From the NCBI GenBank assembly GCA_032718475.1, contig JAUCBJ010002426.1, positions 1 through 64,000 of the forward strand: a stretch of DNA of 64,000 bases, given 5' to 3'. Below the pieces are notes generated by a model. The model saw nothing but the letters and a program-made list of their open reading frames with translations. It searched no databases and had not been told where the DNA came from. The stretch comes from Nemertoderma westbladi (Eukaryota; Xenacoelomorpha; Nemertodermatida; Nemertodermatidae). Position numbers and translations under genes: made by a program. This document shows, piece by piece, positions 42,305 through 53,779 of the stretch (position 1 is the first letter of the stretch; every line of letters begins with the position of its first letter).

Positions 42305-43946
42305 TAACATATGGAGTGGGCGTGTGACTATATCATTTTATATTTGTTTTTATTTTATATTTATGTATGTATTATTATGTAATTTTATTATAATCGTTTC
42401 CTTTAATTTTATTTAGTAGAATGTTATTTTAGTGATTATTTAGTAGATTAGTGCAATATATTAGTGTTTATTACGTACGTAATTACTTATAATATATACT
42501 TAGTGCGACGGCGAGAAATAATTTTTTCTCTTTCCTTACTGTCCGTATCATATTATAAATACGTGACTACAGTAAGATGAAATGTCCGTACTTCTTAAAG
42601 TACAATAAAGCCACTACTATATTCAAGTATTATTGGTAGGCAGAGTATTAGGAATGCAAAGTTCAGATCCTCGTGTCTCGGCTAAACCAAGCTCTGGGTA
42701 GACCTTGGAAACGACTTGCCTCTTCACACTGACATTGCTTCGTGCGATATTGCTCTTCTACCTTATATTAAATAATAAATATAGTAGCGTGATGTCCCTC
42801 TAACAGTAGCGTAAAACGCAAATAAATCTGTTAAACTTTTTGACCATCTGTAATTCTAGTCGATTAAGATATCGCGGCACCCACCGATATACTTGAAAGA
42901 CAAATTCTAGAATCAGTGGTTAACGTCCCCAGACAAGTTCTGGAATAAATCGGTGCCCATCTTAAATATTAATTTAATATTTAGTAAAATCTGTAAAATT
43001 CAGATCCGTTAACAATTCTAGTCGATTAAGATATCGTAGCACTTACCGATAATCTTAAAAGACAATTTCATAGAATTAAGGATCCTATATCCCCAGACCT
43101 GCTCTGGAATAAAAATTGTGTCAATTTTAACATCAAATAATAAAATTCACGGGAATAGATTTAAATTCATATTTTAAATGAATTTCATAAATTGTCATTT
43201 TGTGCAATTTATAACATTCCCAAAATTCCATTAATTAATAGATCATGGGAGCGGAGATTCATCCTATTGAGTGTATTGGCGTGCGAGAATCTCCGACATA
43301 TAGTCAATAGCCGATAAAATTAATAAAATCATGCATAAAGAGGATATTGACAATTAAAGAATTATTATTAAATAGCATCCCAGATCTGTATGCATGAGAA
43401 TTACCCTAATTCTACCGCTAGCATTCCATAATGTCACCATAGCAACACCCACGCTAGAATTAGAAGCGAGTTAAAAGAACAATAGAAAGCTTGTCCCATT
43501 GCCTAGCATAGAGAATACCTAGCACACTGTTAGTATCCAAGGATACACAGTAATAACGTGACATTCTGGAAGGCACTGACTAACGGACAAATGGCACAAT
43601 TATGTATGTATGTACGTGTACAATTGGTGACAGTTGTGTGGAATTTGTGCGTTTATAGGTGAATGTTACTGCTAAAGTATGTTTACAATAGCTAGTCGCA
43701 ATTGTGAAAGTAGCCCAACTCTCCTATAGAAAGAACCTAAAGTGGATTCAAGCCTTTGGGACGGACAGTGGAGTGACTTGTGCCGGTTATCGTTGTCGTG
43801 CTGTTGCTACATGTTGGCGTAAACACCGCGACGACGGTACATCGGCGCTGAGAATCCCACTGTCCGGGGGCAAAGAGAGGTAGGCAGCGACGTCCGCTCG
43901 CCTAAACATAAACTCATTCCGATATTAATAAACTCAGATAGCAGAT
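42305..43946 (+). promoter_or_regulatory. E2 spacer between pol and ORF-X
   Basis: Aligns over its length with the E1 spacer 7807-9521. The duplicated module is at about 42856-42958 and 43013-43120 with the same GATATCG, CCCCAGAC and TTCTGGAATAAA blocks. No ORF. It is retained although all adjacent pol enzymes are lost. Confidence 0.5.
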
Positions 43947-45395
43947 ATGACGGAGTTGGTAGAAGATGATCTTGGTATCAGGGAGCGATATACTCTACCT
44001 TTACAAGCATTTGTGGATAGCTTGATACGCGGTGAAGCCGATCCAACCATTACGGAGGACGATGGTCGTTATATCGAACCGCCGATGTCCCAAGAGCAAC
44101 TTATGCGTGAATTGGACTATCGAAAATTCACCGCTCGCTATACGAATCGTAATGGTACGTATATGGACTTCCTAACTACCGGCCATCCTATCGATTTACA
44201 TGACACGGACGATGTAGACACCGAAAAGAAAATGGTTCTATTTAAATATCATACCCAGCGGAGTCGTAACGATAAACCGAAAATAGATCACGAAAATTCT
44301 ATTCGTAACAGACTGGGAAGACGAACCAATATGCCTAGAATCTGAGGAGATTCAGCCTATCGCGCCCGGAACAGCGACAACGATTATATCCTAGAATGGT
44401 ATCAAGGTCCACAGTGTCTCACTGCGTACAATTATCGCCATGCCAACTATGTTTCTCGGCAACGTTGTCGGTTATGCGCATCGAGAGACCATGTTACGCC
44501 CATGGACACAAACGTCCGCTGTTCCTATTTCCACGAACAACCGGCGATGGAAATTTATTGCGCGTATTGCAGACTCAATAACTTGCATATCTTTGCGGTT
44601 TGCCCTCAATTTATGACTCAATGTCACCGTTGTCGGCTAAAAGGACACGCCAGTTTCGATTGCCCTTTTAATCACGATTTAGAAAGCGTAGATGAAATGA
44701 TCACACTACGTTACATCAGAGCTTGGGAAGCGAACGCTGACTTACATTGTGATTCGCGCCATCGCTATTATCCTGGACGCGCTTACGAAGGAGTTTATGC
44801 GTTCCATCCTTATCTATTCGCTTCTGTCGAACAGAAATCACGCATATCAAGTTACGAGCTACTGAAGCGCGTTGGAGAATGTATTTCAACCAAATTCGTA
44901 CGCAAATTTCTCAGGAGTGTTAATCCTAGCGACCTTCATTCCTATAACTTAATCAATTATATCCGTCAGGATCCGGACTATGGAGACTTGTTTGTTAACT
45001 CACACCCCGAGTTACAGGAAGTATATCGACGGCCTTACGAATACCGAGCCCGCGAACGCGAGTTGGAAAGGACCATTAAACCCCGGAGGTTTCTAACTGC
45101 CTATGGTCCACCCACGGCCCTCGTTCAGACCACTCGTAAAGGACCCGTAAGAGCGGCTGTCTTGAAACGAGCTCTCAAAGCCGTTAGACCCCTCTCCCCG
45201 GACGTTGATGTCAATCAACCCGGTACTTCGACTGGCGGATACACCGACCATAATCCTACACCCTCTGATGCAATCATATTGCACCCTTCACCCAGGAGTT
45301 ATAGCCCTCCTTGTAAAGTGGCTCGCCCCAAAGAGAAAAGGACTCTGGCTAGCTTTAAAAAACTGCGTAAACGCCGTCCGCGCAAGAAAGACTAA
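43947..45395 (+). pseudogene. E2 ORF-X with a large internal deletion
   Basis: 43947-44345 encodes the first ~122 residues of ORF-X; at about 44318 it jumps to the region equivalent to E1 residue ~1059, and the frame then closes. 44502-45395 (297 codons) is the C-terminal part: knuckles (CAYC, CHRCRLKGHASFDC), the FHPYLFASVEQ block and the basic KKLRKRRPRKKD end. Both intact pieces are highly similar to E1 with mostly conservative changes. Junction microhomology (GAAGACG-like) fits a deletion by template switching. The 297-codon frame could in principle make a zinc-knuckle plus basic-tail protein. Confidence 0.85.
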
Positions 45396-45465
45396 CTGTT
45401 TAGAGTATTTACGTATATTAGAAACTGTGATTTTGTATATTTAATAGACTCAAATCCCATTTTCT

Positions 45466-45473
45466 GGGAGCGG
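45466..45473 (+). promoter_or_regulatory. E2 polypurine tract
   Basis: GGGAGCGG directly before the 3' LTR, identical to that of E1. Confidence 0.75.
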
Positions 45474-46709
45474 TGTAAAAGCTTCTGTGGGATATAACTG
45501 GCCCCTTTGCTTCGCAATCCAGTTTCCCCCCAGGCGCTGGAATACTCTAAAAAGGTTCTCTAACTGTATATATATTCCCCTCGCCCGCAAGGTACCGTTA
45601 TAGGTGTTTTAACGGACATAAAAGTCATTCTGCTATATACGTGTTTTGGCGGACATGGTAAGGCAAAAAACCTGCAATGCACCAAATACCTTTCACAGCT
45701 TAGCCGTGATGATTCATATTACGACATCTAACAGCTGGTTGCTGACATGGAAACAGCCATTGGACGCATGGTTCTTTGTTTGGCTTGAGCCAATCAGAGT
45801 GATTTTTTCTGTCGACGTGTAGCTTTTCGGCCGATCATACTGAGAGTGTTCAGTCTTACTGTTTTTCTTGATATAGTTTTGTTGTTGCTATCTAGGCCAG
45901 GAACAACGGCTCTAGAGTCAATTCGTTTTCAGACTTTAGAAGAAACATTAGTAGGCTTAAGATTATAGAGCGTATAACTGTTATCGGTCCATATCAGTAC
46001 ATTGTCATATCATATCTTAACCTACCGTCTTAATGATTTGCTGTTGTTTGGTTGAATATTATTTGGAGAACATTTATAAAGAACCCAAATTTCCCAATTT
46101 TCTTGATACACTACAGGTTAGAGAGAAGGGTTATATATAGCGATTGCGACTTATATTATTGTGTTTGTAGTGAATTTAATGCTATTTGATAAGCACTACA
46201 TGGTTCGTTGCTGTTCTCTTTATATATGATAAAATTCATTGACGGTCGGCAAATTAGTGAGCAGTATTGTGTGTTACCGGTAGTGTGCTTGATTGTGACT
46301 GATAACTAAGCATTTCCTAAAGAATGCGCCTCATACGTGAATCATAAGCCTTACCGACTTACCGTTGTGATTAGTATAAGTCATATCTCTGTTTACCTAG
46401 ATAGAGCGCCACGTCCTAAAGGAACTGTTAATATTTCCCGAAAGTGAATAATATTAGTCAGAAATTATTTATTAACGATCAATCGAATAATACAATACAG
46501 TAAGCTTACACTGCAATAATAATCTAAGCCCTCAGAATCCAGTCTCCCGGGTATATCCAGCGGGTGAATGGACGCGCACTAGGCTGGCTTCTGCTAATGT
46601 TGTGTTTATTGGTATTAAATATTTGTCATCTTCTAAAGTCTATTTATAAACCAAAAGACATATAAATTTTGGCAGGTTAAACTGCTAAAGGTCTTCAAAA
46701 GCGCGTACA
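45474..46709 (+). repeat. E2 3' LTR (1236 bp)
   Basis: Identical in length to the 5' LTR with two substitutions by eye. Followed by the GTCAT target duplication at 46710-46714. Confidence 0.95.
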
Positions 46710-47882
46710 GTCATTTCGGCACTTCTGGATTTTGTTGTCAGTCCAGGAGGCCCTTTTCCTGTTTCGAGGGTATACAGGAACTGTTTCTGCAGCTGCTAAC
46801 TTAATTGCTTCTGTGAAGGCAGTATAGCCCTCACAGTGATCTGCCGCCTCAGAGGCAAGAACCTCATATCTGTTGCTCAGCTGTAGTGTGAAGCTGGATC
46901 TCACACTTGGCTGTTGCAACAGAGAGGACCAGTCATGCCGCGGCAAGGCAGATTTCGTTGTTCTGCTAGCACGCAGACTAAGTCTTACCTTGGCCACAAT
47001 AAGGCGGTGATCACTGGAGAAGGGACGAAGTGTAAATGCATTACAGTCTTCTTTAGAGCTCCTGTACTTCCTACGAAACAGAATATGGTCTATCTGGGAC
47101 TTGTGACCACTGGGTCCACTATGAGTCCATAGCTTTCCAGTTCGCTTCTTGAACTGGGTTCCAGCCGAAATCAATCCATTTCCAGAGATAAAATCCTGAA
47201 GATGGACGGAATTTCGGTTGACACTATTGCTATAGACCCAGGGCGATGTAGGTGATTGATGCAGACTTGCATTAAAGTCTCCCAGGAATGTTAAGAATGC
47301 ATGCTGATCCACGCCCTCAGTAGCTGCTTGTAGATTTTGGTAGAAATTTTCCACCTCCTCTACAGGGGCAACACTAGTTGGAGAGTAGCACACAATCAGA
47401 AACACCTTAGGAAACTTCTTAGCCAGTCTTCCAGAACATGAGAAGTGGCAACGGATGATGCGGTTAGAGATTTGGTCTATTTTGTCCAATGCTGCATGTG
47501 CATTTGGATTCATCAATAGACCAATACCACCATTGCCAATATCATCTGCTGATGCAAAGGCGAGTCGCCAACCGCCCCCGATGTCCTTAATCAGAACCTC
47601 ATCAGTCTGTCCAGTCTGCATTCGGTGCTCTTGAACACCCACTGCGCTAAGAGAAAGCTTATCTGCCAAGGCAGTCAGCTCACCTTGTCGCATTGGGGAC
47701 CCGAGTGTTAGGGTGTTTACTGAGACTAGTCTAGTGACTTGCCTCAGATTCACCAATGGCTTTGTTGGTCGGGGTGGAACATGAGAGTAGCCTCCAACTC
47801 CAGAATCCCTCTCCCCCTCACAATCTGGCCTCCCTGGTGACCCAGGGTTCGGGCCAGAAAGGTCATCAGGAAAGGGACTCAA
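46695..47882 (-). CDS. LINE AP-like endonuclease domain (interrupted by E2)
   Basis: Motifs of the exonuclease-endonuclease-phosphatase fold in order: VNTL (N56), QEH (E85), GDFNAS (D202, N204), QIDHIL (D265), SDHRLIV (D291, H292). All expected catalytic residues are present. The domain would nick target DNA for target-primed reverse transcription. The last few residues before 46710 are read into the E2 LTR; the native protein continues at 26882 on the same strand. Confidence 0.9.
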   Translation of the reverse strand: MSPFPDDLSGPNPGSPGRPDCEGERDSGVGGYSHVPPRPTKPLVNLRQVTRLVSVNTLTLGSPMRQGELTALADKLSLSAVGVQEHRMQTGQTDEVLIKDIGGGWRLAFASADDIGNGGIGLLMNPNAHAALDKIDQISNRIIRCHFSCSGRLAKKFPKVFLIVCYSPTSVAPVEEVENFYQNLQAATEGVDQHAFLTFLGDFNASLHQSPTSPWVYSNSVNRNSVHLQDFISGNGLISAGTQFKKRTGKLWTHSGPSGHKSQIDHILFRRKYRSSKEDCNAFTLRPFSSDHRLIVAKVRLSLRASRTTKSALPRHDWSSLLQQPSVRSSFTLQLSNRYEVLASEAADHCEGYTAFTEAIKLAAAETVPVYPRNRKRASWTDNKIQKCRNDCTRF

Positions 47883-48490
47883 AGAATTGTTGGCTTCTCT
47901 CTCTCCAGTAGGGGGTGAGACAGGCAGCCAGTCAGGAGATAACTGACGCCTGTGAGGCCGATTGTGTCCGGTAATCCCCGGACCTCCGCATTACTAATGT
48001 AATCCATAGTGGGGGGTTGGAGGGTGCTTTTTGCCGAGTCAGGTCTCGGGGCAAATACCACACCCTGGTTTGCCGTTCCACAGGGTGGGTGTCGCAGTGG
48101 AGTCAGATAAGAGGCCCATCACCCATATCTACTCTGGCGCACATGACCCACCATTGGCTGTGCAGCTCATCTGCTGGGTCATGCCCTGTACCCCTGCTGC
48201 CAGGTGCAGGTCGCAGTGAAGTGTACTCAGAGTGGACATGAGAACACTCTACTCCTGACCAGCCATTGGTAGATCACCATCTGCCTGGCCAGGCCATATA
48301 CTCCTGCAGCCAAGTATATGGGTCCTTAATCCAGGACCAACGGCGTCCTTATCCCAGAACGATGGGGGTCCTAGTTACAGGACCAGATTTGCCCTAGTAA
48401 GAGGGTCTATGAAGCTACAGGTGGCACCTCCTTTATGCTGCATGGAGGTGGCAGGTTTTCTTGATCAATGACCTAGAATACCTGACCTGA
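46710..48490 (-). mobile_element. LINE, 5' half: 5' region and AP-type endonuclease
   Basis: Continuation of the LINE at 25322-26882. Crossing the E2 insertion the protein frame resumes at the GTCAT target site. The right boundary is approximate: the coding strand opens near 47882-48061 and the GC-rich leader-like DNA fades near 48490. Confidence 0.8.
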
Positions 48491-49490
48491 CCACTGTTGT
48501 CGGATTGTACGAGTCGAGGATATGTACAGTAGTAGACCCCAGAGGTATAGTGTCATAAATAAGAATGGTTGGTTTGACTTAGGATGTGTATTAATGTTCT
48601 GATATTCTCTAGTTAACTACTGTACTACCTCACCAATAGAGTTATTGTAAGTACGTTGAGAATAACGTTAACACCAATAATGATAATCTAACATCCTCTC
48701 TCTATATTACATTATCATTATTGGTGTATAAAATTACCTGTTTGTTTCGGCTAAGATAATGAAACATTTTAATAACAGTCAAAAAGTTATGACAATAATG
48801 ATGGAATTGTCAATAAAATTGATGCCCTGGCTATACTGTACGCTTGGTTCTGGTACACTGGATGCTGACTAGTAAGGGAAATATTTAAAAGTAATATTTA
48901 TAAAATTATTACACTCCGTATCATAAAAATTTGACAAAATAAGAAAGGAACGACAGTAACCGAATGGTCAGCTAGAAATCCAATATTGTCATTGATGAAT
49001 CGGAGATGATTCAGCAGTCATTGTTAAAATCTGATGTATAATAATGCTAAGTTAACGTTAATAATAAAATTAACGTTAAATCAACGTTAAAAAATGTGGT
49101 ATTGTCAGATTTTTGTAAATTGTTGTTGGAGTATAATTACTGTAAAAAATTTACGTTAAAAATTAACATTAAAGAAAAGTTAAAAAATATGGTATTGTCT
49201 GAAAAAAAATAACGTTAAATAATTACATAATTCTAACGTATTTTAACGTCGGTTTATGGTTAAATACAAACTGTCAATTTTTAACGAATGCCTGACATAA
49301 ACACAACGTTAGATTAACGTTGGTGCATGACCTACTATAGATACGACCCGCCAAGCCGCTGCAAAGCCCCTAAATTTAGTGTGCCAGTTATTTCTCTTAG
49401 ATAAAACCCCTGAAACAATAGGTCTAGCACGTCGAAAGTACTTGTCCCTAACTAAAATTATGTCCTCCTTCAGATGAGACAAATAAAAAT
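48491..49490. other. AT-rich spacer with a 17-bp-arm hairpin and AACGTTAA-rich tract
   Basis: Arms 48671-48687 and 48711-48727 are perfect inverted repeats around a 23-bp loop. 49040-49330 is densely populated with AACGTTAA-type words. No supported gene; a short minus-strand frame at 49309-49551 enters the foldback arm and has no known motif. Confidence 0.5.
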
Positions 49491-50089
49491 TTAATAGCTC
49501 CAGTAGTCTTCGAGATATGAGGAGTTCCTGGCACCCATACCATATCACCACTTTTCGGAAATGATAAAATTACTCCAAATACAAGCATCACCCTTCAAGA
49601 CTTCGGTATATCATTAAACCATATGATGCTTTTTTGGTTAGTCGAATTAATTATTAGTAATCGAAAGCGAAATTAGAATAAAATCTTCATTGTTTATTTT
49701 ATAATAGACACTAAAAGAGCACCAAAATTACAAGTAGCTCGAAATTTTCAAATAGCCAAAAGTGGTAATTTGGCCGTATAGTTTGGCTTCTGAGGTTTTA
49801 TAATGTGCTGATTTTCATTGGCAAGGTTTATAAAATTGAGGTATTTTCAAAAATGAAGGAGAGTAAAATTAGTTATTTATCTGATGTAGAGATGAAGCTA
49901 CTGCTAGACTTGGGGTTGGAGAGTCCGGTTATTCTTTAAGAATCATCATGCTAGGTTTATTCTTCTGCCTAAACCAGCGGGACTCCTATCTGAACTCCCC
50001 CGAAGACATATCGGCCCTTTCGGAGGATCTCAAGTAAGACAATATGCGTGGCCACCTTAACAGTGTTCGTTCTTACTATCTTGAATTTA

Positions 50090-50640
50090 ATAGACAATTT
50101 TAATGTTACAAAATTAATTAACAAATTTAATAGTTGCTCGGTGGGCAGCAGAAAACGGTTTACAAGTAAACCTTACGAAAACCAAGATTATGAAATTTCG
50201 CCGTGGTGGACGTTTATGTACTACCTTAAGAAAGTATGTTGTCTACACAAATCTACCTCAAATCGTCTCGTCACAGCTATCTGCAACGAAAACACCTTGA
50301 TATCTGAATTTGTTCAGCTCCTAAATCTACCTCACACACCCGTATACAAGCAATACCTGATTCTCATAAACGGAAAAATACAAGAGATTAATCCCCAATT
50401 TTGGAACTCACTGGCATTTACAAACCCCAGATGGCAGGACCCAAACTACACCAACCGACATATAATAACCCGCTTCAGCACTAACGGCTTCCACTACAAG
50501 ATTTGCACTAACTCGAGTTACCATGAGGCGCAAGACAGCTGTATATGTTCACTGTGCGGGGGGGGCGGCCACATTATACCATCTGCTCGAATGCCCTGCA
50601 AATCTCCGACCTTTGTGTTCCTGGGCAAGGTCCTAACTCT
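50090..50640 (+). pseudogene. Degenerate LINE reverse-transcriptase C-terminal fragment
   Basis: One frame near 50125-50215 reads a block resembling the RT region of jockey/I-like LINEs (WAAENGLQVNLTKTK). Another near 50540-50630 gives a Cys-rich HLLECPA block typical of LINE C-termini. Stops and frame changes are frequent. The 209-codon frame at 50048-50677 is mostly out of frame with these signals. Confidence 0.45.
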
Positions 50641-50930
50641 TCAAATAATTTTACCGTTTATTTATTTATTAAAGTAATTATGTTTTTATTGTAAATTTGA
50701 ATTTGATCTAATTTTAATTAATGACCATATCGCCTATTTGCCAGTATTTGGCGTAATAATAAATAATAAATAAATTATTATTACAATAAATAATAAATAG
50801 ACAAAGGTGATTGATACATAATAGATATGCTGAGGTAAATTAATAATATTACGACTTCAATATAATGATATTAATTGATATTGAGATGATATTGAGAACT
50901 GATATTATTTAGGGAAATTATTATTAACTA

Positions 50931-50953
50931 TCCTGGAATATAGTGTCGATTCA
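50931..50953 (+). repeat. Isolated copy of the 4-kb element terminus
   Basis: TCCTGGAATATAGTGTCG plus TTCA matches the ends of the inverted-repeat element at 55456 and 59496. Confidence 0.6.
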
Positions 50954-52576
50954 TGATTTGAGGAAGTGATACTTTATTTTACTCTACTCTACTCTACTAT
51001 GTGTTTATGTGTTTGATGCGGAATTAAGAGATTCATATTCAGTCGGGGATATTTATCCTGAGTTACCGGTACGTTTAACACTACCGGTATCTGCTATCTG
51101 GCCCGGGCTATATTACTACAGAACTTAATTGGCCCGTGGGGGGGAGGGGGGTGGATACTTTATAAATTTTTTATATCTTGGCTCAAAAATTACAATTTTG
51201 ATGGTATAAGGGATTTCGAGGACGCTGATCACGATAAAACAGGTCAAACTTTCTGGAAAATTTAAATTTTCTGGCAATGCATCAATCATTTTTGGTGCTA
51301 GTTTGGACCACCAGGACGAAAAGTAAAAGTAAACAACTGTCAAACTAAAAACTTTTGTGTTTGGTTTGATAATTCTAAACGTATACGGGTTTTCGAGGTA
51401 GCTGATCGCGATGAAAGTGGTTATAAATATTTCTGGTATGTGCAAATCCAATTTTGGTGCCATTTTGGTGCTCCAAAACGAAAAGTACAATAGTAAAAAT
51501 TTGAAACTGTTAAATTTTGCCTTTTGTTTGGCCTATACTGGTTTTCAAAGCCGCTGATAACGATACAACTCGTTAAAAATAGTTCGTGGTAACGAAATTA
51601 TTGTTTTTCGTGTTTGTCTGGTGGGACGAAAAATGCAAGTAGCATAAAATTTCAAAGGGAAAAAATCAAATTCGGTTGGATGGATAATACGATATTTATG
51701 AGTGTCATATTCGTGATCAGCATCCCAAAAAAACCCCAAATGTTATAAAATCAGGTTGATTTGGTAATTATTTTTCATTATTAAATTTGTGCTACTTGTA
51801 TTTTTCGTGCCGCACATTGACGCGTATCTAAAAAAAAGCCGTAATCAACAAGGTACGATATTTTTCAGTGTCATATTCGTGATCAGCATCCCAAAAAACC
51901 CCAAATGTTAGAAAATCAGGTTGATCTGGTAATGATTTTTCATTATGAAATTTGTGCTACTTGTATTTTTCGTGCTGCACATTTACACGTATCCAAAAAG
52001 CCGTAATCAACAAGGTGCGATATTTTCAAATGTCATATTCGTGATCAGCATCCCCAAAAAAACCACATGGTCATAAAATCAATTTGTTTTCGTGGTGATT
52101 TTTTATTATCATATTTCCACTACTTGTTTTTTTCGCGCTCCAGGGGCACAAATAACTGACTAATAACTAATATAACAACATGCCTTGCCTATGCTGTTAT
52201 ATTACACAACTCTTCGATATGTTTGATGTTGAGGAATAAACCTTCCCAATGAAATCATCACATTCTAAAACCTCAGTAGCCAAACTGTATGGCCAATTTA
52301 CCACGTTTGAAAAAAGTGATACTTGCACTTTTGGTGCTCTTTTAGTTTATATTGATAAAAAAATGAAAATTTTGCTTCTAATCTTACTTTCGATTACTAA
52401 TAATGAATTCAACAAAACAAAAAAGCTTAGAATGGTTTCATGGTTATACCAAAGAGTCTTTGAAGGGTGATGTATTTTGTGTAATTTTATCAATTCCGAA
52501 AGGTTCCGAAATGGTATGGGTGTCAGGAACTCCTCATACAGTATCTCGAAAACTACTGGAGCTATTAACTTTTTAA

Positions 52577-53150
52577 AAAGTTGAAACGGATATATTTCAA
52601 TGTATGGGAAATAAGTATTTAATAATAATTGATTATATTTCCCGCAATGCTTAAAAATATACAAGAAAAGACAGTCGTGGCAGCAATGCAGAGTGCATTT
52701 GCTAGACATGGAATTCCAGAAGTTGTTGTTTCCGATAATGGGTCCCAATATTATACGTCGTGCTCATTTGACAAATTTGCTAGGCAGTATGGGTTCTACC
52801 ACTCTACATCGTCTCCAAAGTACGCTCAGGCAAATGGAGCAGAACGTTCAGTAGAAACAGTTAAGAACATATTAAGAAGGTCACACGAGCAGGATGTTAA
52901 TTTAGCACTTATGTCATATTGGTCAACTCCTTCGGCAAATGGATATAGCCCAGCAGCACTCATGTTTGGGAGGCAAATAAGAACTACATACATTGCCGCA
53001 GATTCCCAGTACTTCAACTGTTGATCATCAGAAGCTTCAACGTTACGAATTAGAGAATAGAATCAATAGCAAAATTAATTACGATCGTCGTCATGGGTGT
53101 AAGGAAGAGAAACTTGTTAAGGAAGGAGATAAAGTGTGGATAAATGATAA
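52577..53150 (+). pseudogene. Ty3/gypsy integrase remnant
   Basis: From about 52577 the frame gives an IFQCMGNKYLIIIDYISR block (first catalytic Asp region), then 52629-53024 gives SDNGSQYYT (second Asp) and a TSSPKYAQANGAER block with the catalytic Glu. The C-terminal part continues to about 53150 (YDRRHG, EGDKVWI). A stop near 52650 and frame changes break it. The 5' part of the element is missing and the fragment starts beside the foldback arm. Confidence 0.85.
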
Positions 53151-53548
53151 GGGTGAATACAATACGGTGTAGTAATGAAAGAAGCAGTTACACCACGGTC
53201 ACTTCTCGTGATGACACACAGATGATGGTAGATCATTCCGTCGAAATCAGCGCCATATCGTTGTAGTTCCACCAAATCTTACAGGAAGAGGAGACATAGT
53301 TAGCGATCATGAGGGACATCATTCTGATGAATGTTCACTAGGATCAGAGAGAGCACAGGGGAGTGGGAACAGATAAGAGAGTAATGATGGTGAACATGAA
53401 CATACTACAGTACTAGATCGGGGCGAGTTTCGAGAAAGCCAAATAGACTCGGTTATTAAATAAACATTTATGTCATAGAGAGATGTAGTGTTATTTGATT
53501 TATTGATTAGGACTAGACTTGTATTACATGCATGCGGTGAAAGGGAGA
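53151..53548 (+). other. Gypsy 3' internal region
   Basis: No intact frame. GAAAGGGAGA just before 53549 is a good polypurine tract. A partial copy of the LTR start (TGTAGTGTTATTTGATT) at about 53484 is a local duplication. Confidence 0.5.
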
Positions 53549-53749
53549 TGTAGTGTTATTTAATTGATTGTAACTTATTAGTAGGTGCTGTATAATACTT
53601 ATTGTACGATAGCGATAATATGCATATGGACTAACAGCTGTCATTTATACTGGTGAAGGGATGCTATCTATATATGGTAACGACAATGTAAATAGATCAG
53701 CTCATTATTATTTATTAGCTAAATAACATTGTTTTATACCAACATAACA
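53549..53749 (+). repeat. Gypsy 3' LTR (about 201 bp)
   Basis: Starts TGTAGTGTTATT after a polypurine tract and ends CATAACA, with a TATATATGG motif inside. No second LTR was found, so boundaries rest on TG...CA and the purine tract. Confidence 0.6.
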
Positions 53750-53779
53750 GAAACTATGACGGACGGAACAATTATTCCA

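Larger units (their letters stand above)
26883..46709 (+). mobile_element. E2: 19.8-kb giant BEL/Pao derivative, pol deleted, carrying nested E3
   Basis: Direct repeats at 26883-28118 and 45474-46709 are both 1236 bp, run TGTAAAAG to GCGTACA, and are flanked by GTCAT (26878-26882 and 46710-46714). Removing it rejoins the LINE reading frame across the target site. The LTRs, leader, Gag, spacer and ORF-X ends are homologous to E1 in opposite orientation. Only two substitutions are visible between its LTRs. RT, RNase H, integrase and about two thirds of ORF-X are deleted, and another complete retrotransposon (28452-36427) sits in the leader. Without E3 the element would be about 11.8 kb. Confidence 0.95.
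49491..52568. mobile_element. Foldback-like element with 345-bp outer arms and inverted 165-bp subrepeats
   Basis: Outer arms at about 49491-49838 and 52225-52568 are reverse complements with obvious divergence. Inside, units of about 160-170 bp carrying GCTGAT-ACGA lie at about 51220, 51399 and 51553. Units carrying the reverse-complement word (TTCGTGATCAGCATCCC) lie at about 51713, 51879 and 52040, so the array flips near 51600-51700. No transposase is seen. The left half is expanded by a degenerate LINE fragment. Confidence 0.65.

Noticed and set aside
2294-46709. E1 and E2 as one large inverted duplication of the chromosome
   Set aside because: Each has its own target duplication (CAGAT, GTCAT), different LTR lengths and many differences, so they are separate insertions of related elements.
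50048-50677. 209-codon plus-strand frame as a host gene
   Set aside because: LINE-like RT signals appear in a different frame across the same DNA, so this frame is accidental.
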